Shown piece by piece: positions 16,750 to 25,658 of a stretch of 33,004 nucleotides of DNA. The notes beneath the pieces were generated by a model. That model was not told where the DNA came from, ran no database searches, and saw only the letters and a program-made list of their open reading frames with translations. The first letter of the stretch is position 1. Every line of letters starts with the position of its first letter. The stretch is from the NCBI GenBank assembly GCA_027366635.1, contig DAHXNE010000116.1, positions 1 through 33,004 of the forward strand, in the 5' to 3' direction. Both the position numbers and the translations under genes were made by a program. The stretch is from Gammaproteobacteria bacterium. Its GTDB lineage: Bacteria; Pseudomonadota; Gammaproteobacteria; Steroidobacterales; Steroidobacteraceae.

Positions 16750-19325
16750 CAGATTTCCCCCAGGGAAGGCGCTCGGGCGCCGGCCGAGGCCGGCTCGCCG
16801 GTCTTACCGGCTGGCGCCGCCGACAGTGCGCGAACCGCTTCGGCCGACTCCTGCTCCAGCGCCTCGCGTGCCCAACGTTTGCACTGCTCGAGCGTCAGCT
16901 CGCCGATCAGGGCCTTGACGCTCGGAATGGCCGCCGGCGCGCATGACAGCTCATGCACGCCCAGGCCGATGAGAATCGGCGCCGCGACCGGATCGGACGC
17001 CAGTCCACCGCACACCGCAACGCCCCTGCCATGCCTGTGCGCCGCCTCGGCCGTGCGTGCGATCAGGCTCAACACGGCCGGGTGCAGCGCGTCGAGCCGC
17101 GCGGCGAGCTGCGGATGTCCCCGGTCCATGGCCAGGGTGTACTGGGTCAGATCGTTGGTGCCGATGGAAAAGAAGTCGGCTTCGCGGGCCAGCACGTCGG
17201 CGATCAAAGCCGAAGCCGGCGTCTCGATCATGACCCCTAGCTCGATCGGCGCTGTGCGCCCCACCCGTCGGCTCGCCTCGATGATGTGCGCGCGCACCGT
17301 ACGCAACTCCGCGACGTCCGTGATCATCGGCAAGAGGATGCGGCACTGGCCCGTGGGCTGCACGGTAAGCACGGCGCGCAACTGCTCATCGAGTAAGTCC
17401 TCACGCCAGAGGCTGGTGCGTACGCCGCGCAGCCCGAGCGCCGGATTTTCCTCCTCCGGCAGCGGCAGATAATCGATCGGCTTGTCGCCGCCGATGTCGA
17501 GCGTCCGAATCGTCAGCGGCTTGCCAGCCAACGCCCGGGCAATGCGCTGATATTCGTCATGCTGCTCCGCCTCGCTCGGCGCCTGCCGGCGCTCGAGGAA
17601 AAGAAACTCCGTACGCAGCAGCCCGCAACCTTCGGCACCGTTGCGCATCGCCGCCTCGGCGTCGGCCAGCGAGCCGAGATTGGCGAGCACATCGATGCGG
17701 GTACCATCGGCCGTACGGCACTCGCGCTGCGCGGCCTGGCGCTCGCGGGCGCGCCGCTGCGCATTGCGCGACATGCGGGCTCGCGCCGCTTCCACGCGCC
17801 GCTCGTCAGGATCGATGAGCAGCTCACCGGCTTCGGCATCGAGGATGAGCGTGGTGTCCTCGGCGATCTCAACCACAGTCGGCCCAAGCGCCACCAGGGC
17901 CGGAATGCCCGCGGCGGCGGCCAGGATCGACACGTGCGAGGTCGCCCCGCCCGCCGCGAGACAGATCCCCGCGAGCCGCTCCGCGTCGAGGCTCACCAGC
18001 TGCGAGGGCAGGAGTTGCTGCGCGATGAGAATGGCTCCGGACGGCAGCGCAGAAACCGGCGGAGCCTGCTCGCCGCCGAGGGCGACCAGGACTTGCCGCT
18101 CGAGATCGATCAGGTCGTCGGCCCGCTCGGCCATGCGCGGATCGTCAAGCGCGCACAGCGCCTCGACACTCGCGCGAATGGCTGCGCGCCACGCGTAGCC
18201 CGCGCTCTTGCCTCGCGCGATCCAATCCAGGGCCTGCACCTGAAGGTGCGGGTCGGCAAGCAGTCCCAGATGCGCCTCGATCACCTCGGCGGCCGGACCG
18301 GCAGCGCCGGACCGAGCCTGCTCGAGCGCGGCGCGCACCAGAGCCTGCGCCCGATCGAGTTCCCGCGTTTCATGGTCGGTGCCGGCACCCGCCTCCCGCA
18401 GAGCAACCTCTCGCACGCGCAGCACGGCGGCTCGTCCGACCGCAAACCCCCGGCTCGCCACCACGCCGCGCAGGACCGCGCCGGACCCCACTGATTCCGG
18501 CTGCACGCGCGGGGGCAGCGCTGGAGCGGGCGTCGGAGCAGCCGACGACACGGATGAAGCCGTCGCCGGCTCCGCGGCCGAAAGGACCGCCTCGATCGCT
18601 TCGATCGCGACGGCCGCATCCGGGCCTGCCGCGCGAATTTCCACTTGACCGCCGCTGCGCACCCCCAAGGTCATCAGCGCGACCGCGCTGCGCGCATTGG
18701 CTTGGCGCCCCGCGGCGTGCAGGCTGACTTCAGCTCGAAACCCCGCGATCGCCGCCGCCAAGCGCGCGGCGGGCCGGGCATGAATGCCGTGCTCGAGCGC
18801 AACGCGCACCGTACGGCGATGCGCCTCGCCCGCCGCGGCCCGCCCCGAGGGGCCATCCGCGGCGGCGCTCCGGGGCGCCCACTCGAGCAGCACCTCGCCC
18901 ACGGTCACAGCACAGCTCTGGACACGGCGTGTCAAGGTACCTCCGCCGCCGACCACGAGTACCGGCGTCAGCACGCTGCGCGCCCGGCGCGCCAGCAGGT
19001 CCAGATCAAAACGGATCAGGGCATCGCCGGTGCCTACCCTCTGGCCGAGCGAAACCAACGCCTCGAAACCCTCCCCGCCGAGGCCGACGGTGTCGACGCC
19101 GAGGTGCAGCAGCACTTCAAGCCCCTGAGCCGTGCGCAACGTGATGGCGTGGCGCGTCTCGGGAAGCAGCACCACCTCACCCTCACACGGCGCATACAAC
19201 GTCGAGCCCAGAGGATCGATCGCCACACCGTCGCCGAGCATTCGTCCCGCAAACACCGGATCGGGCACCTCCTCGAGGGGCGTGCTCCACCCCGCCAGCG
19301 GCGAGCGCAACACCAGCGCTCTCAT
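16749..19325 (-). CDS. nagF: PTS multiphosphoryl fusion IIA-HPr-Enzyme I (NagF-type)
   Basis: 858 residues carrying the whole soluble phosphorelay. The IIA(Glc)-type domain (1-125) has His74 in LLHLGVDTV. The HPr domain (about 170-250) has His182 in HGIHARPAA. Enzyme I (about 282-830) has the active His464 in AAGGATSHVSILA, followed by the PEP-binding barrel (LLRTEFLFLER, RTLDIGGDKP, GTNDLTQYTLAMDRG, CGGLASD). Phosphate moves from PEP to EI, HPr, IIA and then IIB of NagE. Such fusions accompany nagE in GlcNAc loci of Xanthomonadales and Caulobacter-type bacteria, so no general PTS is required. It overlaps the chitinase stop upstream and the nagE start downstream by ATGA, giving strict translational coupling. 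Confidence 0.93.
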   Translation of the reverse strand: MRALVLRSPLAGWSTPLEEVPDPVFAGRMLGDGVAIDPLGSTLYAPCEGEVVLLPETRHAITLRTAQGLEVLLHLGVDTVGLGGEGFEALVSLGQRVGTGDALIRFDLDLLARRARSVLTPVLVVGGGGTLTRRVQSCAVTVGEVLLEWAPRSAAADGPSGRAAAGEAHRRTVRVALEHGIHARPAARLAAAIAGFRAEVSLHAAGRQANARSAVALMTLGVRSGGQVEIRAAGPDAAVAIEAIEAVLSAAEPATASSVSSAAPTPAPALPPRVQPESVGSGAVLRGVVASRGFAVGRAAVLRVREVALREAGAGTDHETRELDRAQALVRAALEQARSGAAGPAAEVIEAHLGLLADPHLQVQALDWIARGKSAGYAWRAAIRASVEALCALDDPRMAERADDLIDLERQVLVALGGEQAPPVSALPSGAILIAQQLLPSQLVSLDAERLAGICLAAGGATSHVSILAAAAGIPALVALGPTVVEIAEDTTLILDAEAGELLIDPDERRVEAARARMSRNAQRRARERQAAQRECRTADGTRIDVLANLGSLADAEAAMRNGAEGCGLLRTEFLFLERRQAPSEAEQHDEYQRIARALAGKPLTIRTLDIGGDKPIDYLPLPEEENPALGLRGVRTSLWREDLLDEQLRAVLTVQPTGQCRILLPMITDVAELRTVRAHIIEASRRVGRTAPIELGVMIETPASALIADVLAREADFFSIGTNDLTQYTLAMDRGHPQLAARLDALHPAVLSLIARTAEAAHRHGRGVAVCGGLASDPVAAPILIGLGVHELSCAPAAIPSVKALIGELTLEQCKRWAREALEQESAEAVRALSAAPAGKTGEPASAGARAPSLGEI

Positions 19326-20521
19326 CGGGATGCCCGCGGCCTCAGACCCGAGAGCAGCCCGTGCAGAAGCGAATTGCGGGCGTCATCGTCCCCGAGCACC
19401 CAGATCATCGCTCCGCGCAGATGCGCCCGGCGGACGAACGCTCCCTTGAGCGCCAGCGACTGCGGATCATCGTACGTAAAGAACGCATGCCGGCGCGCGT
19501 CGTAAAGCCAGGGTGCCTCGGCGGTTGAGCTCCAATAGCGCACCCAGTGCGGGTCGGTGAGCATCCGCGACTCGATGGTCTTCCAGGGTGTCTCCGCCAT
19601 GACACCGGTGAACCTGGAATACCGGCCTTCGTACCGGGCGCTCACCCCGGTGAACCCGCGTCCGTAAAATGCCATGCCGAGCATGATCTTGTCCGCCGGC
19701 ACTCCGTGCGCCTCATAGTAGCGCACCGCTCCGGTGAGGTTGTCCCAGGCGCGCTGCGGCTCCGGCGTCGGATCGCGCCGATCGGCGCTCATCGGGGTAT
19801 TGAAGCCGCTGTAGGGGCTAAAGATCGTGTTCATGTCGTAGGTCATGACGTTAAGCCAACTGACGTACGGCACGAGCGCGGCCAGATCGTAGCTGTCGCT
19901 CACCGAGTATGCTCCGCCCTCCTGCCACGTGCCCGCAGGTGTCGCCACGGTGAGCAGATAGTGCTGGTGGGTGCGTCGTCCGACCACGTCGAGCTGCTCG
20001 CGCAGCTGCCGCACCAGCGCGGTCGCATCCGCACGGTCCTGCGGGCGCGATGGGATCAATCCGCCGCGGACAGGAAACTCCCAGTCGAGATCGATGCCGT
20101 TGACACGCTGCTGCTGGATGAACAGGCGGATGCAACTGCGCGCGAACTTGGCCCGAGAGGCGGGCGTGAGCGCGATATCGGAGAACTGTGGCGTGGTGTC
20201 CCAACCGCCGATGGACACGAGAAGCTGTAGCCCCGGGTGCCGCCGGCGCAGCTCGCGCAAGGCACGCAGGGCTTGCAACTGCGGTGCCCCGGGTGTGTCG
20301 CAGACATCCCCGCTCGTTGGCTCGCCGAGCGAGTAGATGATCGCGTTCAAATCGGCAGCGGGAATATCCGCGACCGGCATGCCGCCATCGTAGTATGCGA
20401 CCACCTGCGGAACCGCCGCCCTGACCGGCGCCCCGATCGCCAGCGCGACCAGCGCCACCAACCCCGCGAACCACGGGCGCAAGCCCGAGGGGCTTCTCAC
20501 CGACCCTGAATTGAATGTCAC
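19322..20521 (-). CDS. Secreted glycoside hydrolase family 18 chitinase
   Basis: About 399 residues from GTG 20521; GTG 20500 is a possible alternative. The frame extends to 20635, but the extra residues precede the signal peptide and look non-coding. A signal peptide (LRPWFAGLVALVALAIGAPVRA) ends near residue 35. The GH18 barrel follows, with the strand motif LLVSIGGWD and the catalytic motif NGIDLDWE (Asp144, Asp146, catalytic Glu148). The first Asp of the usual DxxDxDxE is Asn here. Later strands include LNVMTYDMN and MLGMAFYGRGF, and the last is AMIWVLGDDD. There is no chitin-binding module, so soluble chitooligosaccharides in the periplasm or outside are the likely substrates. It is the first gene of the chitinase-nagF-nagE unit. 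Confidence 0.9.
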   Translation of the reverse strand: MTFNSGSVRSPSGLRPWFAGLVALVALAIGAPVRAAVPQVVAYYDGGMPVADIPAADLNAIIYSLGEPTSGDVCDTPGAPQLQALRALRELRRRHPGLQLLVSIGGWDTTPQFSDIALTPASRAKFARSCIRLFIQQQRVNGIDLDWEFPVRGGLIPSRPQDRADATALVRQLREQLDVVGRRTHQHYLLTVATPAGTWQEGGAYSVSDSYDLAALVPYVSWLNVMTYDMNTIFSPYSGFNTPMSADRRDPTPEPQRAWDNLTGAVRYYEAHGVPADKIMLGMAFYGRGFTGVSARYEGRYSRFTGVMAETPWKTIESRMLTDPHWVRYWSSTAEAPWLYDARRHAFFTYDDPQSLALKGAFVRRAHLRGAMIWVLGDDDARNSLLHGLLSGLRPRASR

Positions 20522-20823
20522 GGTTACCCCATTGATGTGCAACGCCTCGGAACTGTGGCGCGCAGATCGGCGGACCGCAACCTCCAGCGCCGCCCCATCC
20601 GCGTCCCACGCGGCCGCAGCCCGCCCGCGGCGCAACGCACACCTTCGGGCCGCGGCCGGCGGCCGGCCCCATTCCCGGGGCCGGCCGCCGCCAAACCAGG
20701 GTCATCGCGAACGGGGGGAGTGTCCGCGACGACCCCGGCACCGGAACATACCCGGTCAGGCATCCTGCCGGCGCGCCGTGCGCCGCATGAGGATTCGCAT
20801 CCTCCGTCCGCTCGCTTCCAGAG
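20522..20823 (-). promoter_or_regulatory. Gap between receptor and chitinase genes
   Basis: 302 bp of very GC-rich sequence with no gene. It should contain the chitinase leader and possibly its promoter, but I see no clear -35/-10 pair. Its main structure is the 14-bp hairpin at 20657-20690. Confidence 0.5.
20657..20690 (-). terminator. Perfect 14-bp GC hairpin between receptor and chitinase genes
   Basis: 20657-20670 pairs without mismatch with 20677-20690 around the 6-nt loop ATTCCC on the plus strand. No T run follows on the minus strand, so simple intrinsic termination is uncertain. Partial termination or protection of the upstream receptor mRNA 3' end would let the receptor be made in excess over the downstream enzymes. 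Confidence 0.5.
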
Positions 20824-23511
20824 CTAGAACTTGTACTCCGCAGTCAAATAATACTGCCGGCCGTTGTTGTAGATCGCGACCGGCTGCGTCAGGTTATTGC
20901 CATACTCCTTGACGAGCGCGTCCGCCAGATTGCGTGCCGAGAACGTGACGCTCAGGTTATGCATAAGGCTGTAGGTCACCTGAAGATTCAGAGCGCCGGT
21001 GCCGGCCACATACTCCGACGAAGACTCGCTCACCGCCGCGTAATAGTGCGAGCGGTAGTTATAATCCACGTTGGCGCTGATCGGGCCGCGCTGGTAATAC
21101 CCGCCAATGTTATACGTGTACTTGGAGTTATCGAGCACCGGATTGCCGTCACTGGAAGTGCCGTCAGCCACCATGAAGTTGGTCTGCAACCCGAAGCCAT
21201 ACGGCAGCGCCTGATCCCAGGCAAGCACGACGCCCTTGATTTGCGCGTTTATATTGAACGGCGAGGTAATCGTGAACGTCGCATCCTGCTTCGTCGTCGA
21301 GTCGTAGTACACGCCCTGCGCCGAGCCGAAGTCGACGTAGTTTTCCATGTTCATGTCAAACAGCTTGGCCTCCAGCATGGACTCCGGTCCATAGTAGTAC
21401 TCGAGGTCCGTGCTGAAGACAGTGCCCTTGATCGGCTTCAGGTTCGGATTACCACCCGCGCCGGTGAGATTGGTGTCCGTGAGCAGAATCGAGCCGCCGA
21501 GCGCGCTGTAGTCCGGCAGCGTCATGGTCTCCGCCGCATCGAACCGCGCCACCAGCCGCCGGGTAAGATCGAACTTCAGGTTCGCGCTCGGCAGAGCACT
21601 GAAATACTGATGATCGATCTCGGTGGGCGTGAACGCTCCGAACGCCGAGAAGGTCTGCGGGTGCGCGCCGCCCTCGAGATTAGTCAGCACCTCCTCCAGC
21701 GTGTTGACGAAGCGCACGCCGATGTTACCGCTCCAGCGGCGACCGCCGATGTCGGCCATGAGATAGCCGGCGAAGTCGTTCTCGCGCACGTCATAGGACT
21801 GCAGCCAGTAATAACGACTCGGCCCGGTGCTGAGATTCGTGGCATCGAACGCCTCGATCGCGCTCTCGGAGTCCATGAAGATGTTGTCGGCCCAGGCGCC
21901 GCCGCCGGGCAGCGTGTCCTGGAAGTTGCCCGGATATTCTCCGCCGGAGTAGACCGGCGCACATTTGGGGGCGCCGCCGGAGCAATTCAGTCCCTGATCC
22001 TGGGCGAACATCGTCTCGCGCTCGTGGTGCGCGAACCGCACGCCCATCCTGAGGTCCTTGATCGCCCCGTCATCGATCTTCAGCGTGGCACCCAACTTGC
22101 CGTAGGACTCCTTGTCGATCGTGTGGACGATGTCATTCCACGCCCAACTGACGCCGTAGCCCGCCGGATTGTTGGTCGCGACCCCGGGGTACTGCACCGT
22201 CGCCAGGCTATTGATGCCGTTCAGCTGATAGGAGACGCCGTCGCCGCCATCGTATTCGTACGCCGGCTGACGCGGCTGATCGCCGTCGCCGTAGGTAAAT
22301 CCAATCTGTCCGTCGAAGCTCAGGTCGCGGCTGGCGTCCCACCGGGCATCCAGATTGACGAACGAGCTGGAGTCGGAGGCATCCGGACGCATGATCTGGT
22401 CGTAAACGATCGAGGCCGGCGCACCGGCTTCACTTGGCCAAGTGCCGGCCACGATGGTGTCGTTGCGCACGGTGAGCGATGTCGGCACATAGGTCGGGGA
22501 GACGAAATTGCTCCCCCACATCATGAAGTTGTCGTTGAGATTGGACGCCAGCTGCCGGGCGTAGTAGCCGGTCAGATTGAACTCCAGCCTGTGAGTGGGC
22601 TTGAACTGAAAGTCGATCAAGCCGCCGGAGTTCTCCATGGACTGCTTGAAGAGGACCTGTCCGAGCAGATCCGGATAGAGCGCTCCGGTGGCATTCGGCA
22701 GGCTCGGGTTGGCCTTTTGCCAGGCCGCGGCGGTCGCGGCGGACACCGCGCCGTAGCCGAGCTCCTCCTGGCCGTCGCGGCGGATACCGTACTTCTGGTA
22801 GAAAATCTGCCCCAAAACACCGAATTTTCGATTATGCCAACTCAACTGGATGCTGCCCTGCGGGTTGGCCTTGCTCGGCAGATCCCAGTAATTCGCCCCG
22901 GCGTTGACGAACCCCGAGAAGCCGCTCTTGTAATCGAACGGCCTCGGCGTGACGACATTGACCGATCCGGCGGTGCCGCCGGCGATCATGCTGGCATCCT
23001 GACTCTCGTACACCTGCATTTGCGAGATCATCGTGCTTGGAAACAGCGCGAGATTGGTGCTGCGGCCGACGGTCTCGTACATGTCCTCGATGAACCAGTC
23101 GCCCGTCGAGACGAAGTGCCCGTCGATCGTGGTCTGGGTCAGGCTCGCGGGCGCACCGAACAGACTGACCCGGTCATTGATGGCGAAACCGCCTTCACCG
23201 GCCACCGAGGACTGGGTATCGACGCCCGGCATGGTCTGCAGGACGTCCGCGATGTTTTGCGCAGGCAACCTGCCGACGTCCGTGGCGGTTACCACCTGTA
23301 CGGCATCCGTCGCGGCACGCTGAAGGGACAGCGACTTGCGCACGGAATATTTGATGCCGGTGACGACCACCTCTTGGAGGGTCGGCACCGAGCCATTGTC
23401 CGCCACGCTCTGACTGTTGGTCGCCGCCGGACCCGGCTGCGCAAATGCGTTTGCGCCAAACAGCGCTACCGCGACCGCAGTGCCGATCAGTGTAGGTTTT
23501 GCGATTCTCAT
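20824..23511 (-). CDS. TonB-dependent receptor, probable chitooligosaccharide/GlcNAc transporter
   Basis: 895 residues. It has a signal peptide (MRIAKPTLIGTAVAVALFGANAFA), a TonB box region (TLQEVVVTGIKYSVRKSLSLQRAA), a plug domain (about 55-200: GRLPAQNIADVLQTMPGV, SVNVVTPRP) and a barrel ending YYLTAEYKF. The pattern VVVTGI-x-SVRKSL-x-LQR-A is typical of the TonB receptors linked to carbohydrate utilisation in Xanthomonadales and Caulobacterales. Its place between the nag regulator and the chitinase/PTS genes makes GlcNAc oligomers the likely ligand. No STN domain is present, unlike the receptor of the lasso cluster, so regulation should come through the GntR protein encoded divergently. 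Confidence 0.92.
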   Translation of the reverse strand: MRIAKPTLIGTAVAVALFGANAFAQPGPAATNSQSVADNGSVPTLQEVVVTGIKYSVRKSLSLQRAATDAVQVVTATDVGRLPAQNIADVLQTMPGVDTQSSVAGEGGFAINDRVSLFGAPASLTQTTIDGHFVSTGDWFIEDMYETVGRSTNLALFPSTMISQMQVYESQDASMIAGGTAGSVNVVTPRPFDYKSGFSGFVNAGANYWDLPSKANPQGSIQLSWHNRKFGVLGQIFYQKYGIRRDGQEELGYGAVSAATAAAWQKANPSLPNATGALYPDLLGQVLFKQSMENSGGLIDFQFKPTHRLEFNLTGYYARQLASNLNDNFMMWGSNFVSPTYVPTSLTVRNDTIVAGTWPSEAGAPASIVYDQIMRPDASDSSSFVNLDARWDASRDLSFDGQIGFTYGDGDQPRQPAYEYDGGDGVSYQLNGINSLATVQYPGVATNNPAGYGVSWAWNDIVHTIDKESYGKLGATLKIDDGAIKDLRMGVRFAHHERETMFAQDQGLNCSGGAPKCAPVYSGGEYPGNFQDTLPGGGAWADNIFMDSESAIEAFDATNLSTGPSRYYWLQSYDVRENDFAGYLMADIGGRRWSGNIGVRFVNTLEEVLTNLEGGAHPQTFSAFGAFTPTEIDHQYFSALPSANLKFDLTRRLVARFDAAETMTLPDYSALGGSILLTDTNLTGAGGNPNLKPIKGTVFSTDLEYYYGPESMLEAKLFDMNMENYVDFGSAQGVYYDSTTKQDATFTITSPFNINAQIKGVVLAWDQALPYGFGLQTNFMVADGTSSDGNPVLDNSKYTYNIGGYYQRGPISANVDYNYRSHYYAAVSESSSEYVAGTGALNLQVTYSLMHNLSVTFSARNLADALVKEYGNNLTQPVAIYNNGRQYYLTAEYKF

Positions 23512-23883
23512 AAAATCCTCTCACCCCGATGATGTTGTCGTTTACCGAGAACGCCCATGCCGTAAGCCGCGTCAGCGCCGGTCAATCCGGCTACTCCGTG
23601 GTCCGGCACTCGCAGCAACCCCGCCGGTCACGCGCGCCATGTCGTATTTGCGCCCCAACCGTTCCGCCGTCTATGTTGCGTAATAACCACATTGGTACCA
23701 TGGCAAGTCCAGTGTAATACCAATATTTTAAAAAATCCATACCACAGAAAGACCACTTGGTCTCATAGAGCTTATTATGAAGATAAACAGAAGGTTAATA
23801 TTGTCTCTCAAAATATTTTCGCGTTAAGTGGTATTGTACTGGTATTCTTACACCAATCTCGATCAGCCTTCGGGGGCACTCCG
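23512..23883. promoter_or_regulatory. Divergent control region of the chitin/GlcNAc locus
   Basis: 372 bp between the receptor gene (minus) and the GntR gene (plus). The half nearer the regulator (about 23680-23850) is strikingly AT-rich against a GC-rich background and carries repeated TGGTAT/ATACCA half-sites, annotated separately. I could not choose promoter boxes with confidence for either direction. Confidence 0.7.
23693..23846. promoter_or_regulatory. Cluster of TGGTAT/ATACCA half-sites, likely GntR operators
   Basis: TGGTACCA at 23693-23700 is a perfect palindrome. AATACCA is at 23716-23722 and ATACCA at 23739-23744. AGACCACTTGGTCT at 23750-23763 is a perfect-arm palindrome with dre-like half-sites. 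TGGTATT occurs twice at 23829-23835 and 23840-23846 with an 11-bp period, one helical turn. HutC-subfamily GntR regulators of GlcNAc metabolism (DasR, YvoA, NagQ) bind TGGT-type inverted sites, so the adjacent GntR protein is the probable ligand-responsive binder. Assignment of individual sites is inferred. Confidence 0.55.
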
Positions 23884-24621
23884 TTGACGTTGTCGCACAC
23901 GCTGGCAAAACTCGATGAGGCAAGCCCGCTGCCTCTGTACCAGCAACTGCAAAGAGCGCTGCGCCAAGCCATCGAGTCACGCCAGATCGGTCCGGACGAT
24001 GCGCTGCCCCCAGAGCGCGAGATTGCCGACGAACTGCACATCTCGCGCATCACGGTGCGCAAGGCAATCGACGGGCTGGTCAGCGAAGGGCTGCTGGTCC
24101 GCCGCCAGGGCGCCGGGACCTACGTCTGCGCGCGGGTGGAGAAAAACTTCTCCAAGCTCACCTCTTTCTCCGAAGACATGCGGGCGCGAGGCCGCACGCC
24201 GCACAGCGTCTGGCTGCGCAAGTCCGAGGGCAGCGTAACACCGGAGGAGGCGCTCACGCTGCGCTCCAGTCCGGGAACACCGGTCTTCCGGTTCCAACGG
24301 ATCCGTTTTGCCGACGACGCGCCCATGTGCGTCGAATACGCAACAGTGCTCGCCTCCTGCCTGCCGTCGATCGACGCCGTGGAAACTTCGCTTTACGAAG
24401 CGCTGGAACTCGCGGGCAGCCGTCCGGTGCGCGCCCTGCAACGGCTGCGCGCGGTACTGTTCAGCGCCGAACAGGCCAAGCTCCTGCAGACTCACGAGCG
24501 AGACGCTGGACTTCTCGTCGAGCGAGTTGGTTTTCTCAAGGACGGTCAGGCGGTGGAGTTCACGCAATCCTTCTTCCGTGGCGACATCTATGATTTCGTG
24601 GCCGAACTGAGCGACCTATGA
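23884..24621 (+). CDS. GntR/HutC-family regulator of GlcNAc genes (NagQ-like)
   Basis: 245 residues from TTG 23884, with GGGGG about seven bases upstream. The frame is open to 23692, but the extra part translates operator DNA. The winged helix-turn-helix (about 14-80) reads PLYQQLQRALRQAIESRQIGPDDALPPEREIADELHISRITVRKAI and GLLVRRQGAGTYV. A UTRA effector domain (about 95-240) includes FRFQRIRFADDAPMCVEYA and ends QSFFRGDIYDFVAEL. Relatives release DNA on binding GlcNAc-6-P or GlcN-6-P. It starts the operon with nagB-II and nagA (ATGA overlap) and probably represses both divergent arms. Confidence 0.9.
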   Translation: MTLSHTLAKLDEASPLPLYQQLQRALRQAIESRQIGPDDALPPEREIADELHISRITVRKAIDGLVSEGLLVRRQGAGTYVCARVEKNFSKLTSFSEDMRARGRTPHSVWLRKSEGSVTPEEALTLRSSPGTPVFRFQRIRFADDAPMCVEYATVLASCLPSIDAVETSLYEALELAGSRPVRALQRLRAVLFSAEQAKLLQTHERDAGLLVERVGFLKDGQAVEFTQSFFRGDIYDFVAELSDL

Positions 24622-25658
24622 GCCCGCGCCCAACCGAAGCATCCACCCTGATGTACAAAGAGGCCGCGCAAGCGGCCCAGGTGGTCCACGACCAGCTCCT
24701 CGCCAACGCGGATCTCATGGAGCGCCTGGGCGAGCGCCTGCGGGCGCTCGCCCCGTCGGTCGTTGTCACTTGCGCGCGCGGCAGTTCCGATCATGCGGCA
24801 ACCTTCGCCAAATACCTCATCGAAACGCGGCTCGGCGTCCCGACGAGTTCCGCGGCACCGTCGGTGAGCTCCGTCTACGATGCCCGTCCGCGCTTCCAGG
24901 GCGCCTTATGCCTGGCAATCTCCCAATCCGGATCCAGCCCCGACCTGCTCACCACGGTGCGCAAGGCACGTGAATCCGGCGCGATCGTGGTGGCACTCGT
25001 CAATGCGGAAAACACCCCACTCGCGGAACTTGCCGATCATCTCGTGCCGCTTGCAGCCGGTTCCGAGACCAGCGTCGCGGCCACCAAATCCTTCATCGCC
25101 TCGCTTTCGGCCGTGACGCATCTGATCGGCGCCTGGATGCCCGACCGCGAGCTTTCCGAGGCTCTGCGCAAGGCGCCGAAGCAGCTCGAGCGTGCCTGGA
25201 GCCAGGATTGGAGCGCGGCGCTGGCGACGCTCGCCAGCGCCAGCGATCTGTATGTCATCGGCCGCGGAATCGGCCTCGGCGTCGCCCAGGAGGCGGCGCT
25301 GAAGCTGAAGGAAACCTGTGGACTGCACGCCGAAGCAATCAGCGCCGCGGAGCTGCGCCACGGTCCGATGGCGCTCGTCGGCACCGGGTTTCCGGTGCTG
25401 ATGTTCTCCCAGAATGACGAGGCTCGTGCTGGAATCGAGCAGCTGGCGATGGAACTCGCCACGCGCGACGCGGCTGTGATGATCGCCGGATCGCACTGCC
25501 CGAGAGCGCTGAATTTGTCCGCCGAGCCGGCTCATCCGGCAATCGAGCCGATTCTGCTGATTCAATCGTTCTACCGTCTGGCAAACGCGCTCGCGATCGC
25601 GCGGGGGCTGGATCCGGACCATCCCCCTCATCTGCGCAAGGTTACCGAGACGGTCTGA
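24618..25658 (+). CDS. nagB-II: Glucosamine-6-phosphate deaminase, SIS-domain type (NagB-II)
   Basis: 346 residues with two SIS domains, as in the isomerase half of GlmS but without the glutaminase half. The first (about 40-170) has VTCARGSSDHAATFAKYLIE and LAISQSGSSPDLL, then AGSETSVAATKSF. The second (about 200-330) has VIGRGIGLGVAQEAALKLKETCGLHAEAISAAELRHGP. This non-orthologous enzyme replaces classical NagB in many proteobacterial nag loci and turns GlcN-6-P into fructose-6-P and ammonia. The position between the nag regulator and nagA supports deaminase over other sugar isomerases. Start overlaps the regulator stop; its own stop overlaps nagA by one base (TGATG). Confidence 0.92.
   Translation: MSPRPTEASTLMYKEAAQAAQVVHDQLLANADLMERLGERLRALAPSVVVTCARGSSDHAATFAKYLIETRLGVPTSSAAPSVSSVYDARPRFQGALCLAISQSGSSPDLLTTVRKARESGAIVVALVNAENTPLAELADHLVPLAAGSETSVAATKSFIASLSAVTHLIGAWMPDRELSEALRKAPKQLERAWSQDWSAALATLASASDLYVIGRGIGLGVAQEAALKLKETCGLHAEAISAAELRHGPMALVGTGFPVLMFSQNDEARAGIEQLAMELATRDAAVMIAGSHCPRALNLSAEPAHPAIEPILLIQSFYRLANALAIARGLDPDHPPHLRKVTETV

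Noticed and set aside
15688-17472. 594-codon plus-strand frame opposite nagE/nagF
   Set aside because: Antisense shadow spanning two convincing genes; no domain.
20959-23532. 857-codon plus-strand frame opposite the TonB receptor
   Set aside because: Antisense shadow of a well-supported receptor gene; its repetitive His/Arg/Val composition reflects codon bias of the true strand.
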